From Anaeromassilibacillus senegalensis (GTDB lineage Bacteria > Bacillota > Clostridia > Oscillospirales > Acutalibacteraceae), in assembly GCF_001261775.1 (NCBI RefSeq), contig NZ_LN868535.1:294148-358147 (forward strand): 64,000 nucleotides of DNA. The letters run 5' to 3'. Of the stretch, positions 36,305 through 44,501 are shown piece by piece. Numbering within the stretch: the stretch's first letter is position 1; every line of letters begins with the position of its first letter. The notes beneath the pieces were generated by a model that searched no databases, had not been told where the DNA came from, and was given only the letters and a program-made list of their open reading frames with translations. Position numbers and translations under genes: made by a program.

Positions 36305-36643
36305 TTACTTTTCCCCCTTTTGCATTTCCAGCAACTGAAGGATTTGATTTTCCACAAACTTCTTATATTTGTTGTCCAGCTGTTCGTATTTTTCCGCAAT
36401 TAAAGACGCCATGTTAGTCACTCCATTCAGCGCGCTCAAGTCGTCATTGCCGTCGTCGACAAGCCAATTCCTGTCGATATGGTATGTGAGCGACACACAG
36501 TTGATGAACAGAGGGGTGGGCGTCACCTTTCCCAATTCAAGTCCGGATAGATTCCCCCGCGAAATCCCTATGGAGTCTGCAAATTCCGCCTGCGTCAGGT
36601 TATTTGCTTTTCGTATCAGCTTTAATTTATCGGCAAATGTCAC
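36305..36643 (-). CDS. XRE-family transcriptional regulator
   Basis: A 112-residue protein with an N-terminal helix-turn-helix (LKLIRKANNLTQAEFADSIG, then ISRGNLSGLELGKVTPTPLF) and a C-terminal helix suited to oligomerisation. It is divergent from a small protein at 36827; the gap holds a consensus promoter and a palindrome near 36715-36735 that could be its operator. It may be the repressor of that gene or of the tail cluster downstream, but nothing in the sequence proves the target. Confidence 0.85.
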   Translation of the reverse strand: MTFADKLKLIRKANNLTQAEFADSIGISRGNLSGLELGKVTPTPLFINCVSLTYHIDRNWLVDDGNDDLSALNGVTNMASLIAEKYEQLDNKYKKFVENQILQLLEMQKGEK

Positions 36644-36735
36644 GGTATGATCACCTCAGTTTTATCATATCAGACAAAAATGATTATGTCAACACAGAAT
36701 GTCTTTATATAGTCATATACACTTGTATATGTGTA

Positions 36736-36764
36736 TTGACACATGCATCTTAAAATGTTATATT
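36736..36764 (+). promoter_or_regulatory. Consensus sigma-A promoter with nearby palindrome
   Basis: TTGACA (36736-36741), 17-base spacer, TATATT (36759-36764). Directly upstream an ATACAC...GTGTAT inverted repeat could bind the divergent XRE regulator. It drives the small gene at 36827 and perhaps the lipoprotein. Confidence 0.8.
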
Positions 36765-36826
36765 GTAATCGTACAGTCACCATAACATAAAAATTTGTAA
36801 TGAAGCCGTCAAGGGAGAATCATAAA

Positions 36827-37003
36827 ATGAAGGAAGATACTACTTATAAAACTGCGATAGAAATTCAATCGTTGGCTGAAAAACTGACGCCTGCAAATCA
36901 ATTCCAAATTATAAATACGATCAACACCCTCCTTTTCTGTCAAACTTCAGACAAGATAAAACCGGCTCAGCCCGGTGGTTGTTCAAAGGACAAGTCCCTA
37001 TAA
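36827..37003 (+). CDS. Small conserved-looking protein, function unknown
   Basis: A 58-residue helical protein, beginning MKEDTTYKTAIEIQSLAEKL, then TPANQFQIINTINTLLFCQ. I chose the ATG at 36827 because GGGAGA lies eight bases upstream; an upstream ATG at 36800 has no site. It is strongly expressed by appearance (consensus promoter) and paired divergently with an XRE regulator, a layout seen in small regulator modules. I do not know its role. Confidence 0.6.
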   Translation: MKEDTTYKTAIEIQSLAEKLTPANQFQIINTINTLLFCQTSDKIKPAQPGGCSKDKSL

Positions 37004-37007
37004 AAAA

Positions 37008-37030
37008 CCCTGTTTCACAGGGCAATTTTT
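37008..37030 (+). terminator. Short terminator
   Basis: CCCTGT-TTC-ACAGGG stem (37008-37022), then CAATTTTT. It is a weak terminator after the small gene; partial read-through into the lipoprotein is possible. Confidence 0.6.
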
Positions 37031-37083
37031 ATATATAGAACATTCACAAAGGGGAGTATCGCAAAATGCAAGGAGGAAGAACA

Positions 37084-38544
37084 TTGAAGAAAGTATTGGG
37101 AATCCTGCTGGCCGCTCTGTTGGTGGCAACCACCGCATGCGGCGCACAGGAAATCGAAGTCCAAACAGGCAATCCGGATTCCGGGCAGGGAACCGCACAG
37201 TCGGATTTATCCTCTGGTGGCGAGCCTTCATCCACCGAACCGATGGGATCACCCATTCCGCCCGCGGAACCCGTATCTGAGTTCTATGACAAAATGGTGA
37301 CGATTCCAAAGGAATACCATATCGAAGACTACTCCAACGGGTACTTTATTGTAACAAAATCCGACGGCCGGCTTTACGGCCTTTTGGATCCGGAGGGAAA
37401 AACCGTGATTGATTTCACCTATGATGAATTGAAGTTTGATCGGGCCGGTGCAGAGACCTGTCCATTTGTCCATGCTACATACGACGGGAAATCCAGTGTT
37501 GTGGATTTGAATGGAAAGGTTTTAATTGAACCGGAATATAATTCTTTAATCTATGACTTAGATAGAGGCACATTCTCCGGAATCAAATCGGATGAAATAT
37601 CCACTATATATTTCATATCGAAAGAAGGAAAAATTATTAACACCGTTGATCCTACGGAAGCGCTTTCAGTGTATAAAGACGCATATGTAAGTTCTTCTGG
37701 AAAAAATTTCTTTTGCTGTGTTGTTTTAGATAGTGCAGATCAAGTATATATTGTTTTACTTGACCTGCAAGGAAAAGAATTTGCCAAAGTAAAAGCACCT
37801 TATAATCAAATACGGAACGAATCTACCGGATTTCAACTCATAAACGCTTCTGTATTGAACCTACAGGGAGAAACATACCTTAAAATCGAAAGTTATCTAA
37901 AAAAAGTGGATGAGCAGGAAAACACGGGATTACAAACAAAAACGGGAATCCATACAATATTAGATTTATCCGGAAACTCTCATCCAGAATTAGTTGAGCA
38001 AATTAAATCGCAGAAGCCTTTCCCGAAAACTGACCCCTCGATAACATACCGCCAATTTAGTGATTTTAAAGATGGAAAAGCACTTGTTACATTCTTTAAG
38101 GAAGATACAGATACAGACCCCACGATGTACCTTGCAGTTATAAATGAAAAGGGAGAAATTATAGAAGAAATTGCATCTTTCGATCTCATATTTATATCTC
38201 CCAGCGAACAACCTCAATTTATTGGTAACAAAGCTCTATACTATAGCAATGACACTTGGAAAATTGCAAGCACCGAAGCACCTTATAAAAATTCTGAACG
38301 ATATTATGGTATACAAAAATTAGAGGAAGGCGAACATTGGTGGCTGTTGGAAAACGTCGATGGAGAGAACGCCCTGTTAACTCCCAACGGGGAAATCGTC
38401 GTTGACTTTGGGAATGTAACCAAAGACAGCTTTTTAGGGAAACCTGTACTGGAGTATGTTATTTCTAATGAAGTGTGCTGTTTTATCATAGAGGGAGAAA
38501 CCGAAAACGAAGTTTATGTTGTCAAGAACCAGGCAAAGGCTTAA
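37084..38544 (+). CDS. Putative WG-repeat-like lipoprotein
   Basis: A 486-residue secreted protein. The start is a TTG with GGAGG seven bases upstream, giving a signal peptide (KKVLGILLAALLVATTAC) with a likely lipobox cysteine at residue 18. A Ser/Gly/Pro-rich linker leads to a beta-rich domain with repeats such as GRLYGLLDPEGKTVIDFTYD and KSSVVDLNGKVLIEPEYN, which match the WG (KWG Leptospira) repeat style. The middle (about 37540-38330) is clearly richer in A/T than its ends. Role unknown; probably at the outer face of the membrane. Confidence 0.72.
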   Translation: MKKVLGILLAALLVATTACGAQEIEVQTGNPDSGQGTAQSDLSSGGEPSSTEPMGSPIPPAEPVSEFYDKMVTIPKEYHIEDYSNGYFIVTKSDGRLYGLLDPEGKTVIDFTYDELKFDRAGAETCPFVHATYDGKSSVVDLNGKVLIEPEYNSLIYDLDRGTFSGIKSDEISTIYFISKEGKIINTVDPTEALSVYKDAYVSSSGKNFFCCVVLDSADQVYIVLLDLQGKEFAKVKAPYNQIRNESTGFQLINASVLNLQGETYLKIESYLKKVDEQENTGLQTKTGIHTILDLSGNSHPELVEQIKSQKPFPKTDPSITYRQFSDFKDGKALVTFFKEDTDTDPTMYLAVINEKGEIIEEIASFDLIFISPSEQPQFIGNKALYYSNDTWKIASTEAPYKNSERYYGIQKLEEGEHWWLLENVDGENALLTPNGEIVVDFGNVTKDSFLGKPVLEYVISNEVCCFIIEGETENEVYVVKNQAKA

Positions 38545-38580
38545 AATAACTGCTGTTTCCTTTTCCCGGACGTACATATG

Positions 38581-38609
38581 GCCGCCTTGCATTTTGCAGG
38601 GCGGCTGTT
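38581..38609 (+). terminator. Terminator of the lipoprotein gene
   Basis: 11-bp stem GCCGCCTTGCA/TGCAGGGCGGC (one G-T pair), loop TTT, followed by TGTTTTC. Confidence 0.85.
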
Positions 38610-38659
38610 TTCATGGAATAAAGCGACTATTTAAGGAGAAATCCCAGAAAAGATTCCTG

Positions 38660-38687
38660 TTGACATTCAGAACATATGTGCTATACT
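38660..38687 (+). promoter_or_regulatory. Probable promoter of the phage-tail cluster
   Basis: TTGACA (38660-38665), 16-base spacer, TATACT (38682-38687). It is the only strong promoter seen ahead of the 16-kb same-strand tail cluster, which has no internal terminator that I can see. Confidence 0.65.
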
Positions 38688-38944
38688 AGTTGTATCTTAA
38701 TAAGAGACATCAGCAAATGAGTTTTTGCAAACATTTTTCACCTCGGAAGAGCACGAACCTTTATCGATGCAGGATTTCACGATACTTCTGCAATATTTTT
38801 TCTTAGTGCGCAGGGTTTCTCTCGTGTCTTCGGCAAAGCATCGACTTTGAACGCAAAGATAGATTCCGTTGTTCTGTCCACATATTTTATTTTTTACCCT
38901 TGGTGTATCTTATAAAGATTCAATAATGAAAAGGAGGCAGGAAA

Positions 38945-39238
38945 ATGCGCGCAAGCAACATCACGCTGGATACCGTAAAGCAGTATCTGCGCGCCGAGGA
39001 AGAAAACGACCAGACCCTGGAAATCTTTTTGTCTGCGGCCAAGGCGTTTGTCATCCGTTACACCGGCCTGCGGGAGGATCAGCTGGACGATTCCGAAGAC
39101 CTGACCGCGGCGATCCTGACGGTTTGCTCTGATCTGTACGACAACCGGCAGATGACGGCGGCAGGCAGCACGATGAATCCGGTGGTACAGAAGATCCTGG
39201 ACCTGCACACGGTAAAGCCGGAGGTGGGGACCACTTGA
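38945..39238 (+). CDS. Phage head-tail connector-like protein
   Basis: A 97-residue all-helical protein (LDTVKQYLRAEEENDQTLEI, then AILTVCSDLYDNRQM and PVVQKILDLH) in the style of QLRG/gp6-type phage connector proteins. GGAGG precedes the ATG. It opens the tail cluster. In a phage it would join the portal to the adaptor; here no portal or capsid gene is present, so it is either vestigial or caps the tail. Its stop overlaps the TTG start of the next gene. Confidence 0.75.
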   Translation: MRASNITLDTVKQYLRAEEENDQTLEIFLSAAKAFVIRYTGLREDQLDDSEDLTAAILTVCSDLYDNRQMTAAGSTMNPVVQKILDLHTVKPEVGTT

Positions 39239-39819
39239 ACGCGGGAGAGCTGAGAGACAAGGTTACATTGCTTTCTGCCGCAGGCAGCGGCGAAGACCTC
39301 CGGTGGGAAACCACGGCGCAGCTTTGGGTTAAGGCAGAAACACTCCCCCCGCGCTGTCCGTGCGGGGACAATCCGGAGCTGGAAGAAGTGGCGATGACCA
39401 TGCGACGCCGGGCACTGGCGCCCTGCACACCGGTCGAATGGAACGGTAAGCGGGGCATGGTGCTGGACGTCGCGCCGGTGGGGAAACAGTACAGCCGGGC
39501 GCTGGTGCGGATGGCGGAACCCAAGCTGTGTGCGGCTATGCGGCCGCAGGTGGAAAAAGGCGAGCTGAACCGGCCGGTGACAACCATGCGGGAAATCGCG
39601 GTATTCCCCGGTTATCTGGAAGAAAAAGAACCGGTATACACGCGCTCCATGCCGCAGACAGCAAGCCGGCAGGCCTGCCAGCTGACCACCCCGAAGCGGG
39701 AAGCGCTTCTGCCCGGCGACCTGGTACGAATCGGCCGCACGCATTACACGGTGGCGGCATCGTACACCATGCGCCCCGACCGCGACGTCTATGATCTGAC
39801 CATCCAGCGGGAGCAGTGA
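39235..39819 (+). CDS. Phage head-tail adaptor-like protein, apparently duplicated domain
   Basis: A 194-residue protein beginning NAGELRDKVTLLS, the usual opening of head-tail joining (SPP1 gp16-like) proteins of about 100 residues. The second half (about 110-194), with LLPGDLVRIGRTHYTVAASY, looks like another small beta-barrel of the same kind, so this seems a fused double. The start is TTG with a GGAGG site, overlapping the previous stop. Its role is probably at the head-proximal end of the tail. Confidence 0.65.
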   Translation: MNAGELRDKVTLLSAAGSGEDLRWETTAQLWVKAETLPPRCPCGDNPELEEVAMTMRRRALAPCTPVEWNGKRGMVLDVAPVGKQYSRALVRMAEPKLCAAMRPQVEKGELNRPVTTMREIAVFPGYLEEKEPVYTRSMPQTASRQACQLTTPKREALLPGDLVRIGRTHYTVAASYTMRPDRDVYDLTIQREQ

Positions 39820-39847
39820 CAGGGGACACCGGAAAGGGGGTGAAACC

Positions 39848-40303
39848 ATGACAACGAGCGCACAGATTCTGGAGCAGCTTAACCGCCTGCTGGCGGACGC
39901 GCACGGGGAATGCTTTTTCTATATCGGGCGCTGTCCGGCCCAGTTCCAGCGGCCCTGCTTCCTGATCGAGTTCATCTCCGAAGAGCAGCAGCCGGCGACG
40001 CGCGTCAGCGTGAAAAAGACTTCTCAATTCGCAGTGACTTACTATGGGACTCTGGACGACTACGCGGCCAGCGACACGGAAGAACTGCTGGCTGTGCAAG
40101 ACCAAATGCAGTCGCTCTTTGCCTCCGGCTATCTGCGCCTGAAGGACCGCGCACTGCCGGTCCAATTGGGCAAAGGAGAGCGGGGCGAAGACTGGGTCAA
40201 GCTCGATTTGACCTTCGACTACTTCGACGACCGGCCGCTTCCGAAAGACGGCGGCGGTCCGGCGGAGAAAATGCAGGAAATCCATACGAACATGTCGTTT
40301 TAA
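39848..40303 (+). CDS. Phage tail terminator-like protein
   Basis: A 151-residue alpha/beta protein placed just before the sheath gene, where contractile-tail clusters carry the tail terminator. The sequence style (AQILEQLNRLLADAHGE, then FLIEFI and KLDLTFDYFDD) fits the small Firmicute tail-terminator family. It would stop polymerisation of tube and sheath at the top of the particle. AAAGGGGGTGAAACC precedes the ATG. Confidence 0.72.
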   Translation: MTTSAQILEQLNRLLADAHGECFFYIGRCPAQFQRPCFLIEFISEEQQPATRVSVKKTSQFAVTYYGTLDDYAASDTEELLAVQDQMQSLFASGYLRLKDRALPVQLGKGERGEDWVKLDLTFDYFDDRPLPKDGGGPAEKMQEIHTNMSF

Positions 40304-40351
40304 AATCCGGGCAACACGTAACAAATATATATTAACAGGAGGAATTTACAA

Positions 40352-41485
40352 ATGGGACTTCCCAATATTCATATCGCATTTAAAACACAGGGGGTATCCG
40401 CTGTGCAGCGCTCGCAGAAGGGTGTTGTGGCGCTGATCGTAAAGGGCGGCACGAACGCCACCGGCAAGCTGTATACGCTGACCAGCGCAAATGATATTCC
40501 GACTGAGCTGAAAGCCGGCAGCAGCGAAACCGGTATGACCAACCAGAAGTATATTGAAAACGCGTTCCTCGGCTATGTGAACAAGCCGAGCAAGGTGCTG
40601 GTTTACGCGATGAAAAATGGCGCAGCAAACTTCCAGGACGCACTGGATGTTTTGGCGACGCAGACCTTTGACTATCTGGCCGGGCCGCCGGACCTTGGCG
40701 TATCTGAAAGCGGCTCTTTGACCTCGCGCATACTCTCCGATTGGGTGAAAGCACAGAGAAGCAACAACCGCACGGTGAAGGCCGTGCTGCCGAACATGGC
40801 CGCCAACAGCGACGGCGTGATCAACTTTGCAACAGAAGGCATTGTGGTCCATGCGCCGACTGCCAGTGATCCGGATCATCGGGAAACCTTCAGCGCGGGC
40901 CAGTATTGCAGCCGTATTGCGGGCCTTCTGGCGGGCACTCCGATGAACATTTCCTGTACCTATGCGCCGCTCTCCGAGGTGGAGGACATTGCGCGTTTGT
41001 CCCAGGAAGATATGGATACAGCCATCGACGCAGGCAAGTTCATCCTGATGCACGACGGCCGCAAGGTCAAGGTCGGCAGGGGCGTCAACTCCCTGAACGC
41101 CACAAGCGAGGGCCACGGCGAGGAGTTCAAAAAGATTAAGATTGTGGAAGCGGTGGATATGATCCAGAGCGACATCCGCATGACCGCGCAGGACAACTAC
41201 ATCGGCAAGTACGCCAACAGCTACGACAACAAATGCCTGCTGATCACCGCGATCAAGGGCTATTTCACCCAGCTGGAGCAGGAGGGCATTCTGGACCCGG
41301 GCAAGAGCGTCGTGGACATCGACATGGACGCGCAGTCCGCGTACCTCCAGAGCACCGGCGTGGACGTCTCCGAGCTGAGTGAGCAGGAGCTGCGCAACGC
41401 CAACACGAAGGACAAGGTATTCCTGGCGGCAAGCATTAAAATTCTGGATGCGATCGAGGACATCGATCTGCAGATTGCAATTTAA
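40352..41485 (+). CDS. Contractile tail sheath protein (XkdK-like)
   Basis: A 377-residue protein beginning MGLPNIHIAFKTQGVSAVQR, with the sheath features GRKVKVGRGVNSLNA and AVDMIQSDIRMTAQDNYIGK and a C-terminal KDKVFLAASIKILDAIEDID. This is the typical phage sheath family of PBSX/Xkd tails. Subunits form the contractile jacket around the tube and drive it through the target envelope. AGGAGG precedes the ATG; the tube gene follows 14 bases after the stop. Confidence 0.93.
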   Translation: MGLPNIHIAFKTQGVSAVQRSQKGVVALIVKGGTNATGKLYTLTSANDIPTELKAGSSETGMTNQKYIENAFLGYVNKPSKVLVYAMKNGAANFQDALDVLATQTFDYLAGPPDLGVSESGSLTSRILSDWVKAQRSNNRTVKAVLPNMAANSDGVINFATEGIVVHAPTASDPDHRETFSAGQYCSRIAGLLAGTPMNISCTYAPLSEVEDIARLSQEDMDTAIDAGKFILMHDGRKVKVGRGVNSLNATSEGHGEEFKKIKIVEAVDMIQSDIRMTAQDNYIGKYANSYDNKCLLITAIKGYFTQLEQEGILDPGKSVVDIDMDAQSAYLQSTGVDVSELSEQELRNANTKDKVFLAASIKILDAIEDIDLQIAI

Positions 41486-41499
41486 GGAGGATTTACACC

Positions 41500-41934
41500 A
41501 TGGAAAGTGCAAAAAGAGTAATTTCCGGCACCTGGGGCGAGGTTTGGCTGGACAACGAATATGTAGCGGAATGCTACGGCATGCAGCTCAAGGTTTCGTT
41601 TAAAAAAGAGGATATCAAGCGCTGCGGCATGATGGCCACGGACAAAAAGATCACCGGCATGGACTGCTCCGGCACCGTAAAGCTGTACAAGACTTCCAGC
41701 CGTATGGCGCGCAAGATCGGCAACAGCATGAAGAACGGCGAAGACGTCCGCTTTACAATCATCTCCAAACTGGACGACCCGGACGCCTACGGCGCGGAAC
41801 GCGTGGTGGCGAACGGCGTCTCCTTTGACGACCTGATGCTGGCGGACTGGGAAGCGGGCGTAACCGGTAAGGTGGATGCGCCGTTTACCTTCACCGACTA
41901 CGATTATCTCGATATGATCCCGGAGGCGGAATAA
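41500..41934 (+). CDS. Tail tube protein (XkdM-like)
   Basis: A 144-residue protein with VISGTWGEVWLDNEYVAECY, KKITGMDCSGTVKLYKTSSR and a terminal FTFTDYDYLDMIPEAE, the pattern of the XkdM/core-tail family. It forms the inner tube beneath the sheath. It lies immediately after the sheath gene and one base before the chaperone gene. Confidence 0.92.
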   Translation: MESAKRVISGTWGEVWLDNEYVAECYGMQLKVSFKKEDIKRCGMMATDKKITGMDCSGTVKLYKTSSRMARKIGNSMKNGEDVRFTIISKLDDPDAYGAERVVANGVSFDDLMLADWEAGVTGKVDAPFTFTDYDYLDMIPEAE

Positions 41935-41935
41935 G

Positions 41936-42307
41936 ATGAGCAATACATTGGACCTGCTGCTGAAAACGGAATTGCCCGGCGTGCCGGAGAAAGAATTTAA
42001 GATGAAGCGCCTGAGCGAGCTCTGCGGCGCGGACGTGATCTTCTCCCTCAAGGCGCTGTCCTACAGCCGTGTGGCGGACATTCGTGAGACCTGCAAGGGC
42101 GAAAACATGAGCGTCCACATCGTATTGGCGGGCGTGACCTCCCCCGACCTGAAGTCGAAGGAGCTGCTGGAGAAGTACCGCGCCGCCACGCCGGTGGAGC
42201 TGGTAAAGGCGATGCTTCTGCCCGGCGAGGTGGAGGACCTGGGCCGCGAGATCGAAAAGCTGAGCGGCTTCCGCCAGAACACCGTGGAAGAGGTTAAAAA
42301 AAAATAA
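41936..42307 (+). CDS. Tail assembly chaperone (XkdN-like), short form
   Basis: A 123-residue protein (SNTLDLLLKTELPGVPEKEF, then KMKRLSELCGADVIFSLKAL) of the XkdN family. Such proteins bind the tape measure during tail assembly. It ends in VKKK at a run of nine A followed by TAA, the expected place for a programmed -1 frameshift that makes a longer form. Confidence 0.88.
   Translation: MSNTLDLLLKTELPGVPEKEFKMKRLSELCGADVIFSLKALSYSRVADIRETCKGENMSVHIVLAGVTSPDLKSKELLEKYRAATPVELVKAMLLPGEVEDLGREIEKLSGFRQNTVEEVKKK
42298..42304 (+). promoter_or_regulatory. Programmed -1 ribosomal frameshift site
   Basis: Slippery heptamer A_AAA_AAA within nine consecutive A (42296-42304) directly before the zero-frame TAA. 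In the -1 frame translation continues for 47 codons to a stop at 42445-42447, just before the tape-measure ribosome site. Confidence 0.85.
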
Positions 42308-42447
42308 ATGAAGACGCGGAAGTACAGCTGATGTACTATCTGTTCCTGGAAAAAAACATACTGCCCGGTTCTTATTACAGCCTGCCCGCGGGGGAAAAGG
42401 CTGTAATAAGGGCCTTTTTTGAAAAAGATATGGAAAGGAGGAGATAA
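42304..42447 (+). CDS. -1 frameshift extension of the tail assembly chaperone
   Basis: Open in the -1 frame: INEDAEVQLMYYLFLEKN, then ILPGSYYSLPAGEKAVIRAF and FEKDMERRR. The segment PGSYYSLPAGEKAVIRAF is characteristic of the second half of Firmicute tail assembly chaperones (analogous to lambda gpGT). Fused to the short form it gives about 170 residues. It has no start codon or ribosome site of its own. Confidence 0.85.
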   Translation: MNEDAEVQLMYYLFLEKNILPGSYYSLPAGEKAVIRAFFEKDMERRR

Positions 42448-42448
42448 C

Positions 42449-43819
42449 ATGGCAGGATATTCGTATCTTCCTTCATTACCCTCTGGAGCAACCTATCCCA
42501 TGTTGCCCGCAACTACAAGTACATCCCTTTCCCCCTCGGGAAACACTTCATTATCAAATTTTAATAATACACAACCATTTGTAGGCCCTCTTCCACCGCC
42601 CTCCGCAGATACTTCAAACAGCATTCCAACTGGTTCTGGAAAGGAAGGATATACTCTTCCAGAAAAACTAGATCTCCTTATAAAGGACAAAACTGCTTTA
42701 AGAACTGTCTTTAGCTCATATTTTAATAATATTGGTAGTTACATGGAGACCGCTCTAGAAGGACCTTATGGAAAAACATTTTCACGTTACGTGGGAAATG
42801 GAGTAGCAGAAGGAATGTCGACGGCTTTCTCTGTAGGAATAGCTGCAAAAAGTATTAAACATGGAGTTGCTGGTTTAGCATTAGGCATATTTAGTAGTAT
42901 GATAAAGTCATATACACAAACGGAGCAAGAAAAGAACAATAAGTTTCGAAATCTTTCTGAAACTTTTTACAGTTCCGTGACAAAGCAAAGGAGCAGCTTA
43001 ACAGAGTATGGGATTGATCTTGTAAACGATAAAAATAGAACCGACTTAACACAAGAAGATAGAATTGCGAAGGCAAAAGGTCAAGCATACATTGACGAAC
43101 TAGGCACCAATGATAACTATTTTTCTTCCGAAGATGAAGAAATTTTAAAGACGTTAGAGCAAGCACAAGGAAAAAAAGAGGCAGAACTATTAAAAGAAAG
43201 AAAAAAAACGATAAGCAACAGAATTTCTAAGGTCATAAATAGTGATGAATTTAAAAAAGCAACACTTGCTGAACAGATAAGGATGAAAGAGGCGGCAGAA
43301 CAAATCGGCGAATTGGAATTTCAACATTCACATAATATGTCAATGGAGAGAAACTTAGACGCGAATATGGTTGATTTATTCCAACAATATGCAAGTATAA
43401 ATCCTGAAATATGGCGTGACGACGACAAATTAGATAAAATGCTACTGTCCACAGCTTCAGGAGCCTCTAATAGATTTTATCAAGGTGAGTATAGTTTAAA
43501 GAATCCTAAAGGATCTTATCTTTATCAATCGGGGACTACTAAAGCGTATGGATCATCATATACAACTGGAGTCTCTTATTCCAACAGTGGAGACAATAAT
43601 TTTACTCCTACTGTTAAATATGATCCCAAAAGTCTTATGAATGATTTGATACGCGAAGCACCAAAACCTTTAACAATAAAAGATTTAGAGGCTTTAATAA
43701 AGGCATTTAAGGACTCTCAATCCACTTACTACATTACTATTAATGATGCACATAATACAACTGCTCAACAAGCAGAACAAATAGCACGCAATAGAAAGTT
43801 GATACATTCTGCTTCATAA
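42449..43819 (+). CDS. Probable short tape measure protein
   Basis: A 456-residue protein in the tape-measure position, after the chaperone and before the LysM hub. The N-terminus is rich in Pro/Ser/Thr; the middle is helical with a hydrophobic stretch (about 120-145, GIAAKSIKHGVAGLALGIFS) and long charged helices (KGKKEAELLKERKK type). I recognise no family, so the call rests on position. It is much richer in A/T than both flanking genes, a sign of replacement by transfer. If fully helical it would set a tail of at most about 68 nm (0.15 nm per residue). AGGAGG lies before the ATG at 42449. Confidence 0.6.
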   Translation: MAGYSYLPSLPSGATYPMLPATTSTSLSPSGNTSLSNFNNTQPFVGPLPPPSADTSNSIPTGSGKEGYTLPEKLDLLIKDKTALRTVFSSYFNNIGSYMETALEGPYGKTFSRYVGNGVAEGMSTAFSVGIAAKSIKHGVAGLALGIFSSMIKSYTQTEQEKNNKFRNLSETFYSSVTKQRSSLTEYGIDLVNDKNRTDLTQEDRIAKAKGQAYIDELGTNDNYFSSEDEEILKTLEQAQGKKEAELLKERKKTISNRISKVINSDEFKKATLAEQIRMKEAAEQIGELEFQHSHNMSMERNLDANMVDLFQQYASINPEIWRDDDKLDKMLLSTASGASNRFYQGEYSLKNPKGSYLYQSGTTKAYGSSYTTGVSYSNSGDNNFTPTVKYDPKSLMNDLIREAPKPLTIKDLEALIKAFKDSQSTYYITINDAHNTTAQQAEQIARNRKLIHSAS

Positions 43820-43846
43820 TGTCACTCAATTATGGGAGATTAGTAA

Positions 43847-44488
43847 ATGCTTAGAAAATTTATTTTTAAAGACTCTAAAACCCAACAGGAACTGGCCCTG
43901 CCTGTCACCCCGGAGAGCTTCACCATCCGCCACGGCGTGAAGGTTGAAACGGTGGACATGTACACGCTGGGGGACCTGAATCTGGCGGGCGGCGGCGCGC
44001 TGGCGACGTTGTCCATCCAGTGCCTGTTTCCCGGGAAAAGCTACCCCTTCACCAGTGGCACCGCGCAGACGCCGTATGCCTATGTGCAGTTCTTTGAGCA
44101 GTGCGCGGACAACCACACACCTCTGCGGTTCGTCGTCTCCGACACGCCGGTCAACATGGAGGTGTTGGTGGAGAGCATTGAATACGGGGAGCGGGACGGC
44201 ACCAACGACGTATACGCGACGCTTTCTCTGCGGGAATATCGCCTGCCGAAGATTGTGAAGACGGAGCAGGCGGCCAAAACAGAGGAACGCCGGGTGGAAA
44301 CGCCGCCCGCGGCGGCGAAAACCTACACCGTTAAAACGGGCGACACGCTGAGCGCGATTTGCAGGGAGTTTTACGGAGACGGTTCCAAGGCGCTCTACAC
44401 AAAAGTCGCCAGTTACAACGGCATTAAAAACCCCAATCTGATCTACGCGGGAAAGACGCTGCAGCTGCCGGACAAATCCAAACTGTAA
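43847..44488 (+). CDS. LysM-containing tail/baseplate protein (XkdP-like)
   Basis: A 213-residue protein: an N-terminal tail domain (about 1-140; KTQQELALPVTPESFTIRHG) and a C-terminal LysM (about 160-210; TYTVKTGDTLSAICREFYGD, then NPNLIYAGKTLQLP). LysM binds peptidoglycan glycan, fitting a hub component that meets the wall. GC content returns to that of the tail cluster. It lies just upstream of the hub gene. Confidence 0.9.
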   Translation: MLRKFIFKDSKTQQELALPVTPESFTIRHGVKVETVDMYTLGDLNLAGGGALATLSIQCLFPGKSYPFTSGTAQTPYAYVQFFEQCADNHTPLRFVVSDTPVNMEVLVESIEYGERDGTNDVYATLSLREYRLPKIVKTEQAAKTEERRVETPPAAAKTYTVKTGDTLSAICREFYGDGSKALYTKVASYNGIKNPNLIYAGKTLQLPDKSKL

Positions 44489-44501
44489 GGAGGCGAGACG
44501 C

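Larger units (their letters stand above)
38545..38944. other. Region before the tail cluster: terminator, promoter, long leader
   Basis: A terminator (38581-38609), then a near-consensus promoter (38660-38687), then about 250 AT-rich bases before the first tail gene. This leader has all three forward frames partly open but no start with a ribosome site; I call no gene. Similar TGTATCTTA-TAA-GA stretches occur near 38691 and 38904, too short to call attachment sites. Confidence 0.5.

Noticed and set aside
38700..38944. Small gene in the tail-cluster leader
   Set aside because: All three forward frames are partly open because the DNA is AT-rich; none has a start with a ribosome site or a recognisable protein.
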